DNA of 42,427 nt from a virus, in IMG/VR virus record IMGVR_UViG_3300035698_011517, positions 1 through 42,427 of that record. One strand, given 5' to 3'. A program made the translations under genes and the position numbers. A model generated the notes under the pieces. It was given only the letters and a program-made list of their open reading frames with translations, had not been told where the DNA came from and made no database searches. Below, in pieces: positions 16,901 to 24,963 of the stretch (its first letter is position 1; every line of letters begins with the position of its first letter).

Positions 16901-19900
16901 ACTTGTCTGTTCCTTTTGGAGGAGAAACAACAGCAATCTCGCTTAAAGAAAGATTATAATCCATCCTGGGCACAAGCATTCCATAGGCTTCTGACGGTCT
17001 TCTTCTAACGAATTCAAGAGTACCTGGGTCTATTCCGTAAACTGCTCGAGGGTCATCATCCGTGTATATCTGCCGTCCAGAACGTAAATCGACTATCTCA
17101 ACTTTTCTATCCCTATGCACTGACCATATTGTTGGAGTAGCCCACTTCATGCTTTTCTTTTGTTCATCATAAGATAAAACAAAAATACCTTCAGGAACCT
17201 CAAACCAGTCTATAGGGCCATGCTCTCCCTCTGTTGTCTTTACTCTCTTTCCATGAGGAAACTCGCTTAGATGACAAATAAATATATCACAACCAATAGC
17301 AATTGGAACTTGTTCCTTAAAACGAGCTGCCATACGACGAACCCCCCAAAAATTCTCTAGAGTGGTTGTCATAAGGGTACCTTCTTTACTGTCTCCTGTC
17401 AAGCATTTAGTCATAGTCTCCATTGAAGAGCTAAGAAGGACGTGGTCTATCTGATAGTCCCCGTCATGGTCAGCATTGAAAGCACTTACTACCAAAGGGT
17501 TGATCTTAATTGCTTCCCCTGTAGTTAGCTTTGGTTTGAACCCCATAAGATTAAATTTATGAAGAGAAGGAGATCTATTAAGAATGACACCTCTTGTTCT
17601 CATCTCGTCTTCTAGGGCTGTTATTGCAGTAGGTTCATCATCATCTATCATCTTCCGTGCTTTTATGGGGTCTATGTTATTCTGTACCATCCTCCTCATA
17701 ACAAATGGCCTATACATCTCCTTAGCCATTTTTAGAGGAATACCTACTTCATCCATATCAAGTTCTGGTCCAGTAATAATTACTGATCTTCCAGACATTT
17801 CTTGACGTCGTTTAACTAACTGTGCCTGGAACATTCCCCGCTTAGGTTGAGGCCCTTTTATAGTTGACAGAAATCCTGTAAATTCTTTAGACCTAGTCAA
17901 AGGTTCCGTCAACCCTGTCACTCCTTCAACCGCTTTATAAAGTTCTCTATTAAGAGGAGCTAAATTCTTATCATCTACTCCTGCTTCTCTTAACTGATCT
18001 ATATGGTTATTAATCATAAGTACTTCTTTGTACCCATGATTAGGGTCTGCTACTGTTAGGTTTCCTTCTGGTGATAAATAGACACCCCGAAATTTAGGGG
18101 GTATTACTGGAAGATGAGACATGATATAGGCCTCTTCAGGCCGCATGTTTGAATCTTTAAGACCTTGTAACGCTCTTCTCTTTTTATTAAGATTGTTAAG
18201 CCTTCCTTTAGCCGCTTTAGGTAAGGCAGCAATAGTACGCTCAAGTTCTTCCTCTACATTTATACCGGATAAAAGAAGCTTAAGTCCCTCACCTCCTGTT
18301 GTCCCTTCAGTAGCTGTAGTCAATCTTTTATTTGGAGTGACATAAAGGACTCCATCTATTATTTGCTTTATTTGTGTGTTTGTTAAACCGGTTAAAGAGG
18401 ATATAGCAGGAACCATTATTGGATTTGGAATAGGGTTAGCTAGTGAAATGCTATTCCAATTTGTTCCCTCAAATCCTCCAGTAAGTTCAGGATCAAACAA
18501 GCCGCCTTTTTCGGGACGCATGCTGGATCCTACAACAGTCAATGGATTTGTTACTGCACCGTTGGATCTTTCCAAAGTAACCTTGTCTGTCATAGGAAGA
18601 ACCTTTAATGTTCGTCCTTTTTCTTGTAGGTCTACCCCAGCTCCTTGTAGATACTTAGCAAATTTCTCATTAACAAATGGAACAGAAGGGGTTGGTCTAG
18701 GTAATCCAGTCATTACAGCCCGCCAATACTCATCGTTCTTACTGGCCTTAACTGTAGGTGTTTCAGACAAGAAATGCTTAGCTCCTCCCGCAAGAAGCGC
18801 ATAAACTTCCATTGCCCCTATAGCCTGGCCACCCTCGCCTTTACCTCTAGTAATTCCACCTTCTTCTGAATAAGGGCCCAAACCTCTTGCAGAAAATTTC
18901 TTAGACACTAGATGTTTCAACTTAATTATGTTCAACGGGCCTGTCATAATATCTTTAAGAACATTACCATTAGTAGGATCTATTAAAGTTTCTGTATCAG
19001 ACAACCCATGTACCTTAAGTTCTTTTCTTAATGCACTTACAACAGACTTTTCTTTTCCCTTGAAATTATCTGTTAAGTACACTTCTCCTGTTTTTTGGGC
19101 TATCTTCCCTGCCGCTACTTCTAACAACTGTCCTGGATTTATCCGTCCTACTACTCCTGTAGGATTAAGCAAAACATCAAGAACTGTTCCATCTTTTTTA
19201 TGCGGCATTTCCTTATCAGGAAGAATGTCTACAACTATGCCTTTAGATCCATATCTGGAGCTGACCTTATCGCCAACAGTCATTGGCTCACTGGTTTTAA
19301 CTAAAACCTTGACCTCTTTTGCCATGTTATAAACATTGACAATTGTTCCAGGAGTTTTACCTTCCCAAACAATTGACACATCAGAATATGGCTGTCTTAG
19401 CTTCCTACTTATCTGGGCATATTCTTCAGGAGCTCTTACTTTTCTAACTGCTGGAATAATCACATCACCAGGCTGAACTACTGATTTTGGTTTTACTACA
19501 CCACTGCCGTCTAAAATATCTGATCTAATCTTTACATCAGGGAAATGAGCAGAAAGAGCTCTTGGTCCTATTAGTACTCCCTCATCTTTTGTTAGTACCA
19601 GCTCATACTTATGTTCTGAAGTAAGCTTCTGTGCAGCTGTTTCTGAAACAACTAGAGCGTCTTCAAATGTCAAACCTTTCCATGGAATATAAGCAACCTC
19701 AAGATTTTTTCCTAAAGCAAATGATTTATCTTTGCTAAAGTTATTCTCCGCAAGATGTTGCCCTTTAGTTACTCTATCGCCCTTTTTTACTATTGATCTG
19801 TCTGTAAGAAAAGCATTACTGTTCAATGGATAGTTATTATGTAGAGGGTACCTAGTTATTTTACCCCTGCCTTCTTTAACAGATATTTCATCTTTACTTA

Positions 19901-21554
19901 CTTTTGTAACTACTCCAGGGGCTTTGGCTGTTACATTAAGATCTTCCCCCATAAAGTCTTCAAACCCTCTACCAGAAGACATCTTATGCTGTACAAGAGG
20001 ACGATCTCTTTCTGTTAGGGATACTGCTTGATCAAGATGCCTAGCCCCCATTAGTACCCTGGCTCCCGCATTCGAGTTCAAAAAGGGAACCATTGAAGTA
20101 GATATACCAAAAAACATGTCTTCATCTGGATAGATGTATTCTACCTTAGATGCAGACACTTCTTGAATCTTTCCTTTTACCTTGGCCTTTACTTTTCTAT
20201 GTTTAGGTTTAGGTGGCTTTCTTGACAAGTCGTATTGGTCGGGAAAAGACACAATACTTTGCTCTATCTCAGAAGCAGGAAGTTCTTTTATCTTTCCATT
20301 CTTTGCTAACATTACCTTAGTGTAGATGCTGTTCCCTTTTTTAATTGCCCCCATAGTAAGATGATTAGTAATACCTATTTTAGCTCCTTCTGGACTATGT
20401 ACTGGATCTATCATTCCCATGTAAGAAGGATGCACTGTTCTAAGCTCATCTCTTACAGCATGAACACTGCCTATAGATCCCGACCCCATAATAGTAGTCA
20501 AATTGGCTGTAGAAATCATGTCAAGAGGGTTAGCTTGGTCTGAGTACCTAGCAAATTCTCCTTCTTTGAAAAACCTGGCAACAGGAGCAGACATAACTTC
20601 TGGAGATATAATACGAATTAAAGAATCATGCCTATCCATCAGCATCTTCATTCTTGGAAGAGAAGATTCAAACCCTTTGACTACCTGTTCAGGTACGAAA
20701 TCTTCTGCTGAATGTATGCTCTTAAAGGCCAAAGAAACTGTATCGTCTTCTTCTTCACCTTCAATAAGACCAAGAGCTTTCTTACTGCTTTCTAAAAACA
20801 CTTGAGGAGATATTTCACTAAAAGCTTTACTAAGTGTTATTGCTGTTACTTCAGGGCTTAGTTCTTTAGAAGCAAGATAGGAATTGATTTGTTCTCCTAC
20901 TTCTTCTTCGCCTATAGTCCTTGTAGGAAGCAGCTTTCTAACAAAACTACCGGCTTCTTTTGGGTTATAAGTATTCTTGTTATACTCAAAGATCTCCTTA
21001 CCCCAGGCAGAGCGCATAGCCGCTTCAGAAATACCCCCGGCAAGAAGAATAGAGTATAAAGAATACTTCTTTGACCCGCTTTTACTTCCTATTGTTAAGA
21101 AAAATAAACCTTTAGTCCTGTCAAAAAGAAGATGAAACCCTCTACCAGCAGTGTTGACAAACATGTCTGCCATGTTATTTATATCTATTGAACCATACAC
21201 CCCTGGCTTGAGTCTGATCTGATTGATAGTCTGGATCTCTGTTCCATCTACGATCATAGAGCCGCGCTGAGTAATTACTGGTATTCTTAACAAAGGAAAA
21301 GCAAGCTCAGATGTAATAGTTTCTCCGGTGCTTTTATCTTTAAGAGTAAGGTCTCCTACAATAGAAGAAGCAAGAGTCCTCCCCTTCATCTTTGTGTCTT
21401 TTTGTGTTGCTATAGAATTAGCCCCAGAATTTTCTTTCACCCTGAGATTTCTTACAGACAAAGTTCTGCTTCGACTGTTTATAGGGAAAAAGCCCCTGAC
21501 TATCTCCAGGGACTTTTGGACCATCATCTTGTATTGATTGTCAGGATTAATCAT
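13911..21554 (-). CDS. Single-chain multisubunit-type RNA polymerase (beta-beta' fusion) with intein
   Basis: 2547 codons; about 2041 residues after removal of the intein. The first ~970 residues follow bacterial beta: IPVITQRGSMIVDGTE (91-106), VHPSYMGMIDPVHSPEGAKI (374-393), IPWKGLTFEDALVVSE (623-638), GDKVSSRYGSKG (761-772) and GGQAIGAMEVYALLAGGAKH (908-927). Beta' follows in the same chain: LPVIPPKFRG, SGRSVIITGPEL, LNRSPSLHKF, the catalytic NADHDGD (1360-1366), a bridge helix near 2130-2170, the second zinc site (C2184, C2239, C2246, C2249) and the trigger region EPLTQLVLRSFHSSG (about 2275-2289). The N-terminal beta' zinc ribbon seems absent. The enzyme should transcribe phage genes without host beta/beta'; no alpha or sigma is visible here. 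The start codon overlaps the previous stop by 8 bp. Its place among structural genes hints at a packaged virion polymerase (inference). Confidence 0.93.
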   Translation of the reverse strand: MINPDNQYKMMVQKSLEIVRGFFPINSRSRTLSVRNLRVKENSGANSIATQKDTKMKGRTLASSIVGDLTLKDKSTGETITSELAFPLLRIPVITQRGSMIVDGTEIQTINQIRLKPGVYGSIDINNMADMFVNTAGRGFHLLFDRTKGLFFLTIGSKSGSKKYSLYSILLAGGISEAAMRSAWGKEIFEYNKNTYNPKEAGSFVRKLLPTRTIGEEEVGEQINSYLASKELSPEVTAITLSKAFSEISPQVFLESSKKALGLIEGEEEDDTVSLAFKSIHSAEDFVPEQVVKGFESSLPRMKMLMDRHDSLIRIISPEVMSAPVARFFKEGEFARYSDQANPLDMISTANLTTIMGSGSIGSVHAVRDELRTVHPSYMGMIDPVHSPEGAKIGITNHLTMGAIKKGNSIYTKVMLAKNGKIKELPASEIEQSIVSFPDQYDLSRKPPKPKHRKVKAKVKGKIQEVSASKVEYIYPDEDMFFGISTSMVPFLNSNAGARVLMGARHLDQAVSLTERDRPLVQHKMSSGRGFEDFMGEDLNVTAKAPGVVTKVSKDEISVKEGRGKITRYPLHNNYPLNSNAFLTDRSIVKKGDRVTKGQHLAENNFSKDKSFALGKNLEVAYIPWKGLTFEDALVVSETAAQKLTSEHKYELVLTKDEGVLIGPRALSAHFPDVKIRSDILDGSGVVKPKSVVQPGDVIIPAVRKVRAPEEYAQISRKLRQPYSDVSIVWEGKTPGTIVNVYNMAKEVKVLVKTSEPMTVGDKVSSRYGSKGIVVDILPDKEMPHKKDGTVLDVLLNPTGVVGRINPGQLLEVAAGKIAQKTGEVYLTDNFKGKEKSVVSALRKELKVHGLSDTETLIDPTNGNVLKDIMTGPLNIIKLKHLVSKKFSARGLGPYSEEGGITRGKGEGGQAIGAMEVYALLAGGAKHFLSETPTVKASKNDEYWRAVMTGLPRPTPSVPFVNEKFAKYLQGAGVDLQEKGRTLKVLPMTDKVTLERSNGAVTNPLTVVGSSMRPEKGGLFDPELTGGFEGTNWNSISLANPIPNPIMVPAISSLTGLTNTQIKQIIDGVLYVTPNKRLTTATEGTTGGEGLKLLLSGINVEEELERTIAALPKAAKGRLNNLNKKRRALQGLKDSNMRPEEAYIMSHLPVIPPKFRGVYLSPEGNLTVADPNHGYKEVLMINNHIDQLREAGVDDKNLAPLNRELYKAVEGVTGLTEPLTRSKEFTGFLSTIKGPQPKRGMFQAQLVKRRQEMSGRSVIITGPELDMDEVGIPLKMAKEMYRPFVMRRMVQNNIDPIKARKMIDDDEPTAITALEDEMRTRGVILNRSPSLHKFNLMGFKPKLTTGEAIKINPLVVSAFNADHDGDYQIDHVLLSSSMETMTKCLTGDSKEGTLMTTTLENFWGVRRMAARFKEQVPIAIGCDIFICHLSEFPHGKRVKTTEGEHGPIDWFEVPEGIFVLSYDEQKKSMKWATPTIWSVHRDRKVEIVDLRSGRQIYTDDDPRAVYGIDPGTLEFVRRRPSEAYGMLVPRMDYNLSLSEIAVVSPPKGTDKLKFRLRNDIPLNEDFGYIVGCAAGDGWVPVGEKDLCFAGTTLEIIDKIDRIIPSLFEKNSPTRYSVEGYESYGKSIRHTYTSKHLAIFFRTLIGHGARNKHLPSWFLSAPEKCRKGMLAGLMDTDGSISVSNAKSKAQLMGNFYSTSLRLAQETKLLAGSIGIKGRVISGKTPKGLPCWTLSFSNYDIKKWNAQYMVHPDKLKKLASIEKIEMSPALVKHDIVPISASLAQCICDVLPLKGSLKGRLWSLYITLNNAKGSSSGYLSRYSANRVFTLPDLTEAEKHPDWTKWCSIVKNTKVLWDRVKKYETTDKVETGYDLTVPGYETFTSISGVVLSNTMAVHVPVTDAAKKELFNKLLPSENLFSPRDLSIMHLPSMEMVIGIYKMTKPKGRSKKVKDKEEALSLYRSRKIEVNTPVKIGSKKWTVGQILLNAVFPIGYKPGNKVMDKNDLNELVTRLSREAPHAAVEVINKIKDLGNHYSTETAFSVSLRDLEMDYEKRDAILNEAKIKIKGGADFGQVAEGAIKSLQKEVMSYPDNRFGVMTGHSKAMGKAGAVAQMLASPVAVMDHKGMPIPTIINKSYAEGMPISDYWATLPGVRKGMMDKGLGPGETGKFTKDLVNMTIEQRITMDDCGTMDGIDMWLTDPDAMDRYIVSGPYRGQILSPQLARKLKKKRTKKIKVRTPLKCLAPTGICAKCAGLSEKGKDYSIGTHVGALAATSISEPLTQLVLRSFHSSGAMGDKTVGFSRVTQLFSLPKNLKGKATLAQVNGKVSGIAETARGGWDIDINNTTHFVPKELGLGITKGQVVRAGDMLTQTGIIDPPELLETTKNVGRVQNYIIDEIKNEMNAGGIKINRKLIETAVKPMTERAVVTYQGDGTSYGIYRGNVYLVNRLNEINKKLRKEKRDLIKYEPTIIPLMQVPLNQGDMLSQMMVKTIPSIRKAVTEGGIIDPVGGSVLTRYITGQTATSPTTISKGWRNPFKSIIETAKGIFRKN
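15888..17405 (-). mobile_element. LAGLIDADG intein in the polymerase active-site region
   Basis: In-frame 506-residue intein, polymerase residues 1384-1889. It begins CLTGDS (block A) and ends GVVLSN followed by Thr (block G plus the +1 nucleophile); GYDLTVPG is block F. Intein residues 185-194 (YIVGCAAGDG) and 285-294 (MLAGLMDTDG) are the two LAGLIDADG helices of a homing endonuclease, both with the acidic metal-binding residue. Block B reads TDDDP, with Asp where His is usual, and the penultimate residue is Ser rather than His. The C-terminal junction falls exactly where Gln-Met-Ala-Val-His follows DGD in bacterial beta', the usual sort of conserved site chosen by inteins. Splicing activity cannot be judged from sequence alone. 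Confidence 0.92.
17406..17456 (-). other. 17-codon extra segment between catalytic Asp triad and intein
   Basis: Residues 1367-1383 (YQIDHVLLSSSMETMTK) lie between NADHDGD and the intein's first Cys. Downstream of the intein the sequence resumes as TMAVHVPVTDAAKKELF, which aligns directly behind DGD of bacterial beta' (NADFDGDQMAVHVPL). So these 51 bp are extra relative to an uninterrupted polymerase, yet lie outside the recognisable intein. The segment faintly resembles the authentic downstream stretch (His-Val at the same spacing, similar hydrophobic pattern), but the DNA is not alike. Confidence 0.8.
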
Positions 21555-21783
21555 TGTCGAATTTTCTGTAGATTACATAGACAACATAAGAACTGGTTCT
21601 ACTGTTAAAGTGGGGTTGTGCATCAAGTACAACATACTTATCAGGATCATTAAGGATAGTCTCATAGCGCTTTCTATCTGCTTCTACACCAATGTCAAAC
21701 TGATCCGGCTTAATCCTGCCTTTCTGTTGTCCTTCCCCTATCTTCTTTTGAAGAGCTCCCATTAATGGATTAGGTTTCATCAT
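21547..21783 (-). CDS. Small hypothetical protein coupled to RNA polymerase
   Basis: 78 residues, basic and polar, with a C-terminal beta-type stretch (SSYVVYVIYRKF). The ATG overlaps the preceding stop as TAATG, and its own stop lies within the first codons of the RNA polymerase gene (8-bp overlap), so the three genes are probably translated in series. No family is recognised. A small partner of the polymerase is conceivable from the coupling alone. Confidence 0.55.
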   Translation of the reverse strand: MMKPNPLMGALQKKIGEGQQKGRIKPDQFDIGVEADRKRYETILNDPDKYVVLDAQPHFNSRTSSYVVYVIYRKFDND

Positions 21784-23006
21784 TACCCCGCAAAAAAGGA
21801 CGCTGTAGTTATTCCAGTAGCACTATCCATGGAGATAACAGTAAAGTAATATCCACAGTCAAATATTCCTTGTATTGTATCTGCTATAGGAGTACCGCCC
21901 ATAGGAGCGTTAACAGAAGCTACAACAAGAGGACCACCAACACCGACCGGAGTTAGCATTTCAGTATTAGCTGGATCTGCTACATAAGCTTGCCTGCCTG
22001 AAAAGGCCACGCTACCCGCGCCTGTAAAGGGGCCTGGAAGAGGATTGTACGCATCCAGCATGGTTATTGTAGTAGACCCTACAAAAGTACTTCCTTTAAG
22101 GCCATGATATAAAGAATCAGTCCCGCCAAGAACTGTAGTAGGTGTCATAAGTAAAACACCATTCTTTTCTGTTATTTGGTTCCTGGTATACCGTGATGGA
22201 GTAACAGCAGAAGGAACTGCAAGATCAAAACTAGGCTGGTCCCCTGCTATTCCATAATCTACTACACCGCCAGCTTGAATTGCATCTCCTGGTTCTATCT
22301 GCATAAGCTGCCGAATTGCTCCACCAGAATCAAGAATATCTACATAAAGAGATGTTCCTGCTGTTTGTGCGTAATAAATTCCTAAAGCTCCTACACTTGC
22401 AGCATCAAGTATAACTGATGGCCCTACTACAGGAACACCATATACATCATAAGTATTAATATACGCTGCTGATGCTAAAAAATCTTCCCATACAACACAG
22501 ATTACGCCAGCAGTAAATTCAATAAAAGCATGTCCTACATTTGTAACAAGAATTGCAGGAGCCACTAACGTAGCAGCAATCAATACAGTAGCAGGGTCTA
22601 CCTCATCGAATACCGCAAACTCTATGCCGCCTGTACCTACTGAATAGTATAGTACAGCAACAGCAGGACCGTACCCAGGAAGCCATACACCACAAGCATC
22701 ATAAAGATAATCTCCAGGAACAAGCATAGGGTATGTTGCCACAAGGTGATCATCTCCAGTATAACTCACCTTATGGTGTTCTACTACGCCATCCAAGATT
22801 GGCTGATGAGGTGGCGCTATAACTGCATAGTCAAACCACAAAAAATGAGAATTCTCATCCTTATGATAAAACTCACGGATGAATGGATGAGTAGCTGTAA
22901 GAGTTGTTGGAGTAACTATTACATCTGCCGCAATCCTATGACCATAAGATGGTCCAGGAATAAGAGATCTATTCGCTAATTGTTCTGGTTTAGGACGACT
23001 GCCCAT
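21783..23006 (-). CDS. Hypothetical beta-rich virion protein
   Basis: 407 residues. AAGGAG lies six bases before the ATG at 23004-23006. Composition is rich in Gly, Val, Ala, Thr and aromatic residues, with regularly spaced beta-type segments (LVATYPMLVPGDYLYDA, AVAVLYYSVGTGGIEFAVFD) suggesting a beta-propeller or repetitive beta-sandwich. It has no Cys-pair, signal peptide or membrane helix, and lacks the Lys-x-Ala head motif. It is the first gene after an 82-bp gap that holds a palindrome and a promoter-like sequence. Likely a tail or surface component; function unknown. Confidence 0.5.
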   Translation of the reverse strand: MGSRPKPEQLANRSLIPGPSYGHRIAADVIVTPTTLTATHPFIREFYHKDENSHFLWFDYAVIAPPHQPILDGVVEHHKVSYTGDDHLVATYPMLVPGDYLYDACGVWLPGYGPAVAVLYYSVGTGGIEFAVFDEVDPATVLIAATLVAPAILVTNVGHAFIEFTAGVICVVWEDFLASAAYINTYDVYGVPVVGPSVILDAASVGALGIYYAQTAGTSLYVDILDSGGAIRQLMQIEPGDAIQAGGVVDYGIAGDQPSFDLAVPSAVTPSRYTRNQITEKNGVLLMTPTTVLGGTDSLYHGLKGSTFVGSTTITMLDAYNPLPGPFTGAGSVAFSGRQAYVADPANTEMLTPVGVGGPLVVASVNAPMGGTPIADTIQGIFDCGYYFTVISMDSATGITTASFFAG

Positions 23007-23039
23007 GGTATCTCCTTATATTTTAAACTCTACTCAGTT

Positions 23040-23068
23040 AGTTTAGACATGAATGAAGACGGGTTCAA
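23040..23068 (-). promoter_or_regulatory. Possible sigma70-like promoter before the RNA polymerase sub-operon
   Basis: On the minus strand TTGAAC (63-68 of the 23000s) and TAAACT (40-45) are separated by 17 bp, a 4/6 match at each hexamer. It lies in one of the few gaps in the minus-strand operon, just downstream of palindrome copy 2 and upstream of the gene at 21783-23006. If used it would drive that gene, the small coupled protein and the RNA polymerase. The match is weak and could be chance. Confidence 0.3.
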
Positions 23069-23069
23069 G

Positions 23070-23092
23070 CTGGTGATTCCCGGAGTTATCAG
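23070..23092. repeat. 23-bp near-palindrome, copy 2 (portal gene end)
   Basis: Differs from copy 1 at one base (A to G in the right arm): left arm CTGGTGATTCC, central C, right arm GGAGTTATCAG. It overlaps the 3' end of the portal gene, and on the minus strand supplies its TGA stop followed in frame by TAA. An 83-bp stretch without a gene follows before the next ATG. Confidence 0.8.
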
Positions 23093-24963
23093 ATCTGTGC
23101 GTTCTGTCCTCTTGGAGGCTTCTGCTCAGGAAGATTCATAGACTCTATCTTTCTTTGCGTAGCCTCAGCTTCATGCCCATAGTTCCGTATTATTTTGGCC
23201 AATGCTGGCTTTGTGGATTGAATAACCATAAGCTGCTGCTCCCGCTGATCTGGAGTAAGAGTCTTAAACATTCTATGGGCAATAAGCTTAGCCTTTTCCA
23301 GATCATACGGAAGACTTTTAACAGGCTCTGGTGCAGGTAAACCTTCTGCAAGAAGAGGAGAAGGAGGAGGCATATCGTATGGATCTTCCCTACCAGACCT
23401 AAGATCTATTTGAAGCTGTTCAAGCCTAAATTGAAGTCTTACATTTCGTTCTTGTTCTTCTTCAAGCGCTTCCTGCTGCATTCTTCTAGCTACTACTTCC
23501 GCTTCTGTCTGAGCAAGAGTAAGTCTGCGCTGTTCTCTGGCCCTGTCATCCTCTTCCTCACGTCTTAGCTTCTTTTCATGCAATGGATCAAAGCCCAATT
23601 CTTCTATAACTGTAGTATCAGACACGGCCCTTTTATCCGACAGGCTTAAAACTATATTCTTTTGCTGCGCATCATCAGCCATCTTGAAGTTAGCATGGCG
23701 CATCTTACACTGAGTTATTCCTAAGAATCTAGCTACATTAGGAGCAACAAATTCATTAAGCATTTGATTAAGATCTTCTACCTCATTTATGAACATATTC
23801 TCTAGCATTCTTAATGCAACATTTCCTCCCGAATAATTCATTTCTCCAGAAAGCAGTCCCCAAGGCATGTTCATAGCACCTGCTATAGATGCTTGTAGAA
23901 TCTCTCTTTCCTGGAATACATTAAGAGCTTTGGCATCTCCTCTTAAGTGCTGAATATTAACAGGAAAAGGAGCTACCTGGATATTATTGGGATCTCTTCT
24001 CATCTTGATAAACATTCTTCGAGTATGCCCCATCCATTCGCCTAGATCTGTATCTAGTGCGGGAGAGACATCCTGCATAGCAGCAGGACTTACTATTACC
24101 TGGGGAAGAATATGTTCAACAGCGATAGCTTCTTGGGCTTTACTGTATGTCTGATAAAGCCAAATGTCCTTAAAAGCAGGAAGAATAGAAGAAAGACCCA
24201 AACTATCATCATACATTGAAGGACCAGGCTTCTTAAGATGATATATATTAGCTGGATCAAGTTCGACAATCTTCTTCTCTTTCATTCCTTCTAAAAACGC
24301 TGTAGGAGTTCCTTCTATTAATACTTTGTTGTCCCAAGTAGTTTTATTATTATTTATCTTATTTCTAAGCGCTTTAGGGGCCCGATAAAAGTAGTAAGAC
24401 ATGCCTGTAAACGGGTTATACTTAACCTCTATGTCATCAGGATTCCACCTAATAAGTCTAAGCCTACTTCTGTTTCTGTCCGGCTCCGAAACTTCCTCCA
24501 TCGTTCCACGTCTATTACACTTAGGGCATACTCCGCTCCACTCTCCTCTATTATAGTTCCATTCATCCATGCCCCGCATTAAGTTTTTAGCTTTACAAAC
24601 AGGGCATATTAGATATCTGGAAAACGGATAGAATATAGAAATGAATGAGTTACCAAAAACTTGACGATCAATCATTACAAGCAATTCAAACTCTTTATAC
24701 TGGAGGTATTTTTCTAACAGCTCTTTCCACATTACTTCTGTACGTCTACTATTACTTGACTCATAGATAATGTTTGTTATGGGATATGCAGCTTTTTTAT
24801 ATATTACTGGAGCAACAATGCTGTTTGTGAGATACAGCATCCTACACCACTTATTCATATCTTTCTGTGTCTTTGGAAGGTATGTAGACGACAGATCAAA
24901 AAATGGATTGGGGTACTTCTGCAACCTAGAAGAACTTGTTAGCCTTGAAGAACCTACAGCCAT
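23089..24963 (-). CDS. Portal protein with zinc-ribbon insertion
   Basis: 624 residues. The N-terminal region (FFDLSSTYLPKTQKDMNKWC), repeated helices around YKEFELLVMIDRQVFGNSFI, the segment SIAGAMNMPWGLLSGEMNYS (about residues 355-375) and the acidic, Glu/Arg-rich C-terminal coiled region (about 490-545) match large-phage portal architecture. A Cys4 cluster, C120, C123, C146, C149, interrupts the N-terminal half and probably binds zinc. YKKAAY near residue 56 is a possible variant of the head motif. The portal is the dodecameric ring at one capsid vertex through which terminase loads DNA. It lies far from terL here (about 13 kb), separated by the RNA polymerase, which is unusual. Confidence 0.75.
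   Translation of the reverse strand: MAVGSSRLTSSSRLQKYPNPFFDLSSTYLPKTQKDMNKWCRMLYLTNSIVAPVIYKKAAYPITNIIYESSNSRRTEVMWKELLEKYLQYKEFELLVMIDRQVFGNSFISIFYPFSRYLICPVCKAKNLMRGMDEWNYNRGEWSGVCPKCNRRGTMEEVSEPDRNRSRLRLIRWNPDDIEVKYNPFTGMSYYFYRAPKALRNKINNNKTTWDNKVLIEGTPTAFLEGMKEKKIVELDPANIYHLKKPGPSMYDDSLGLSSILPAFKDIWLYQTYSKAQEAIAVEHILPQVIVSPAAMQDVSPALDTDLGEWMGHTRRMFIKMRRDPNNIQVAPFPVNIQHLRGDAKALNVFQEREILQASIAGAMNMPWGLLSGEMNYSGGNVALRMLENMFINEVEDLNQMLNEFVAPNVARFLGITQCKMRHANFKMADDAQQKNIVLSLSDKRAVSDTTVIEELGFDPLHEKKLRREEEDDRAREQRRLTLAQTEAEVVARRMQQEALEEEQERNVRLQFRLEQLQIDLRSGREDPYDMPPPSPLLAEGLPAPEPVKSLPYDLEKAKLIAHRMFKTLTPDQREQQLMVIQSTKPALAKIIRNYGHEAEATQRKIESMNLPEQKPPRGQNAQI

Noticed and set aside
15888-17456. Self-splicing RNA intron or translational bypass instead of an intein
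   Set aside because: The whole segment is an open frame with clear intein blocks A, F and G and LAGLIDADG motifs, so splicing at protein level is the simpler explanation; only the 17-residue excess stays unexplained.
13911-21554. Contaminating bacterial rpoB-rpoC
   Set aside because: The gene is embedded by overlaps in phage structural genes, is far shorter than cellular beta plus beta' and lacks the first beta' zinc ribbon.
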